From: Campylobacteraceae bacterium
Lineage (GTDB): Bacteria > Campylobacterota > Campylobacteria > Campylobacterales > Sulfurospirillaceae
DNA: 16,849 bases
Assembly (NCBI GenBank): GCA_027040375.1
Contig: JALUMJ010000153.1
Coordinates: 1 to 16,849, forward strand
Direction of reading: 5' to 3'
Made by a program: the position numbers and the translations under genes. Positions 16,787 through 16,849 of this stretch are shown in pieces (the first letter of the stretch is position 1; the number at the start of each line of letters is the position of its first letter). Below the pieces are notes generated by a model, which saw only the letters and a program-made list of their open reading frames with translations, ran no database searches and was not told the origin of the DNA.

Positions 16787-16819
16787 GAAAACAGTTAAAT
16801 AAAAAAAGGAATAATAATT

Positions 16820-16849
16820 ATGAGAAGTGAACAAATAGCAGCGAAAGCA
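16820..16849 (+). CDS. rpoZ: RNA polymerase omega subunit RpoZ (first ten codons only)
   Basis: ATG at 16820 after AAAAGGA opens a frame reading MRSEQIAAKA up to the window edge. This resembles the start of Campylobacterota omega subunits, and rpoZ follows pyrH in that group. Omega assists assembly and stability of RNA polymerase. Only the N-terminus is visible, so the call leans on gene order. Confidence 0.72.
   Translation, partial: MRSEQIAAKA

Overview
The window reads as chromosomal DNA of a Campylobacterota (Epsilonproteobacteria) species. It is AT-rich. The rightward gene order (RluA-type pseudouridine synthase, FlpA-like lipoprotein, trmB, ftsE, ftsX, M23/EnvC-like protein, pyrH, rpoZ, with rodA divergent next to it) matches, from memory, the Campylobacter jejuni block from mrdB to rpoZ. 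FlgS and a long-form TrmB point the same way. A free-living Sulfurimonas-like relative would fit, but the genus cannot be fixed from this sequence alone.

Left half, 53-9722, all on the minus strand. Reading in the direction of transcription: rodA, a tRNA with anticodon CAU, trkA and trkH (22-bp overlap), sdhA-sdhB-sdhE (gaps of about 10 bp), flgS, then a broken DUF1538 membrane-protein gene. At the very edge is a possible start of a P-II-like reading frame. The themes are cell-wall elongation, potassium uptake, a succinate/fumarate oxidoreductase of the cysteine-rich 'E' type, and the cytoplasmic kinase of the flagellar sigma-54 cascade.

Right half, 9854-16849, all on the plus strand. A tightly packed run of 23S-type pseudouridine synthase, FnIII-repeat lipoprotein, tRNA m7G methyltransferase, FtsE, FtsX and an EnvC-like coiled-coil protein, with overlaps at three of the junctions. 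These are followed by pyrH and the first codons of rpoZ. FtsE, FtsX and the degenerate LytM protein form a coherent septal peptidoglycan-hydrolysis control module.

Most of the window is core genome and I see no insertion sequence, phage, CRISPR array or defence system. The parts that ordinary gene calling does not explain are: (1) the DUF1538 pseudogene with three separate lesions; (2) two intergenic stem-loop elements, at 8543-8615 and 16716-16753, that share two sequence blocks around different hairpins; (3) a 79-bp imperfect palindrome between rodA and the divergent pseudouridine synthase gene, whose arms each carry a TATAAT box; (4) a 21-codon reading frame that overlaps the pyrH start as ATGA; (5) a structured rpoZ leader.
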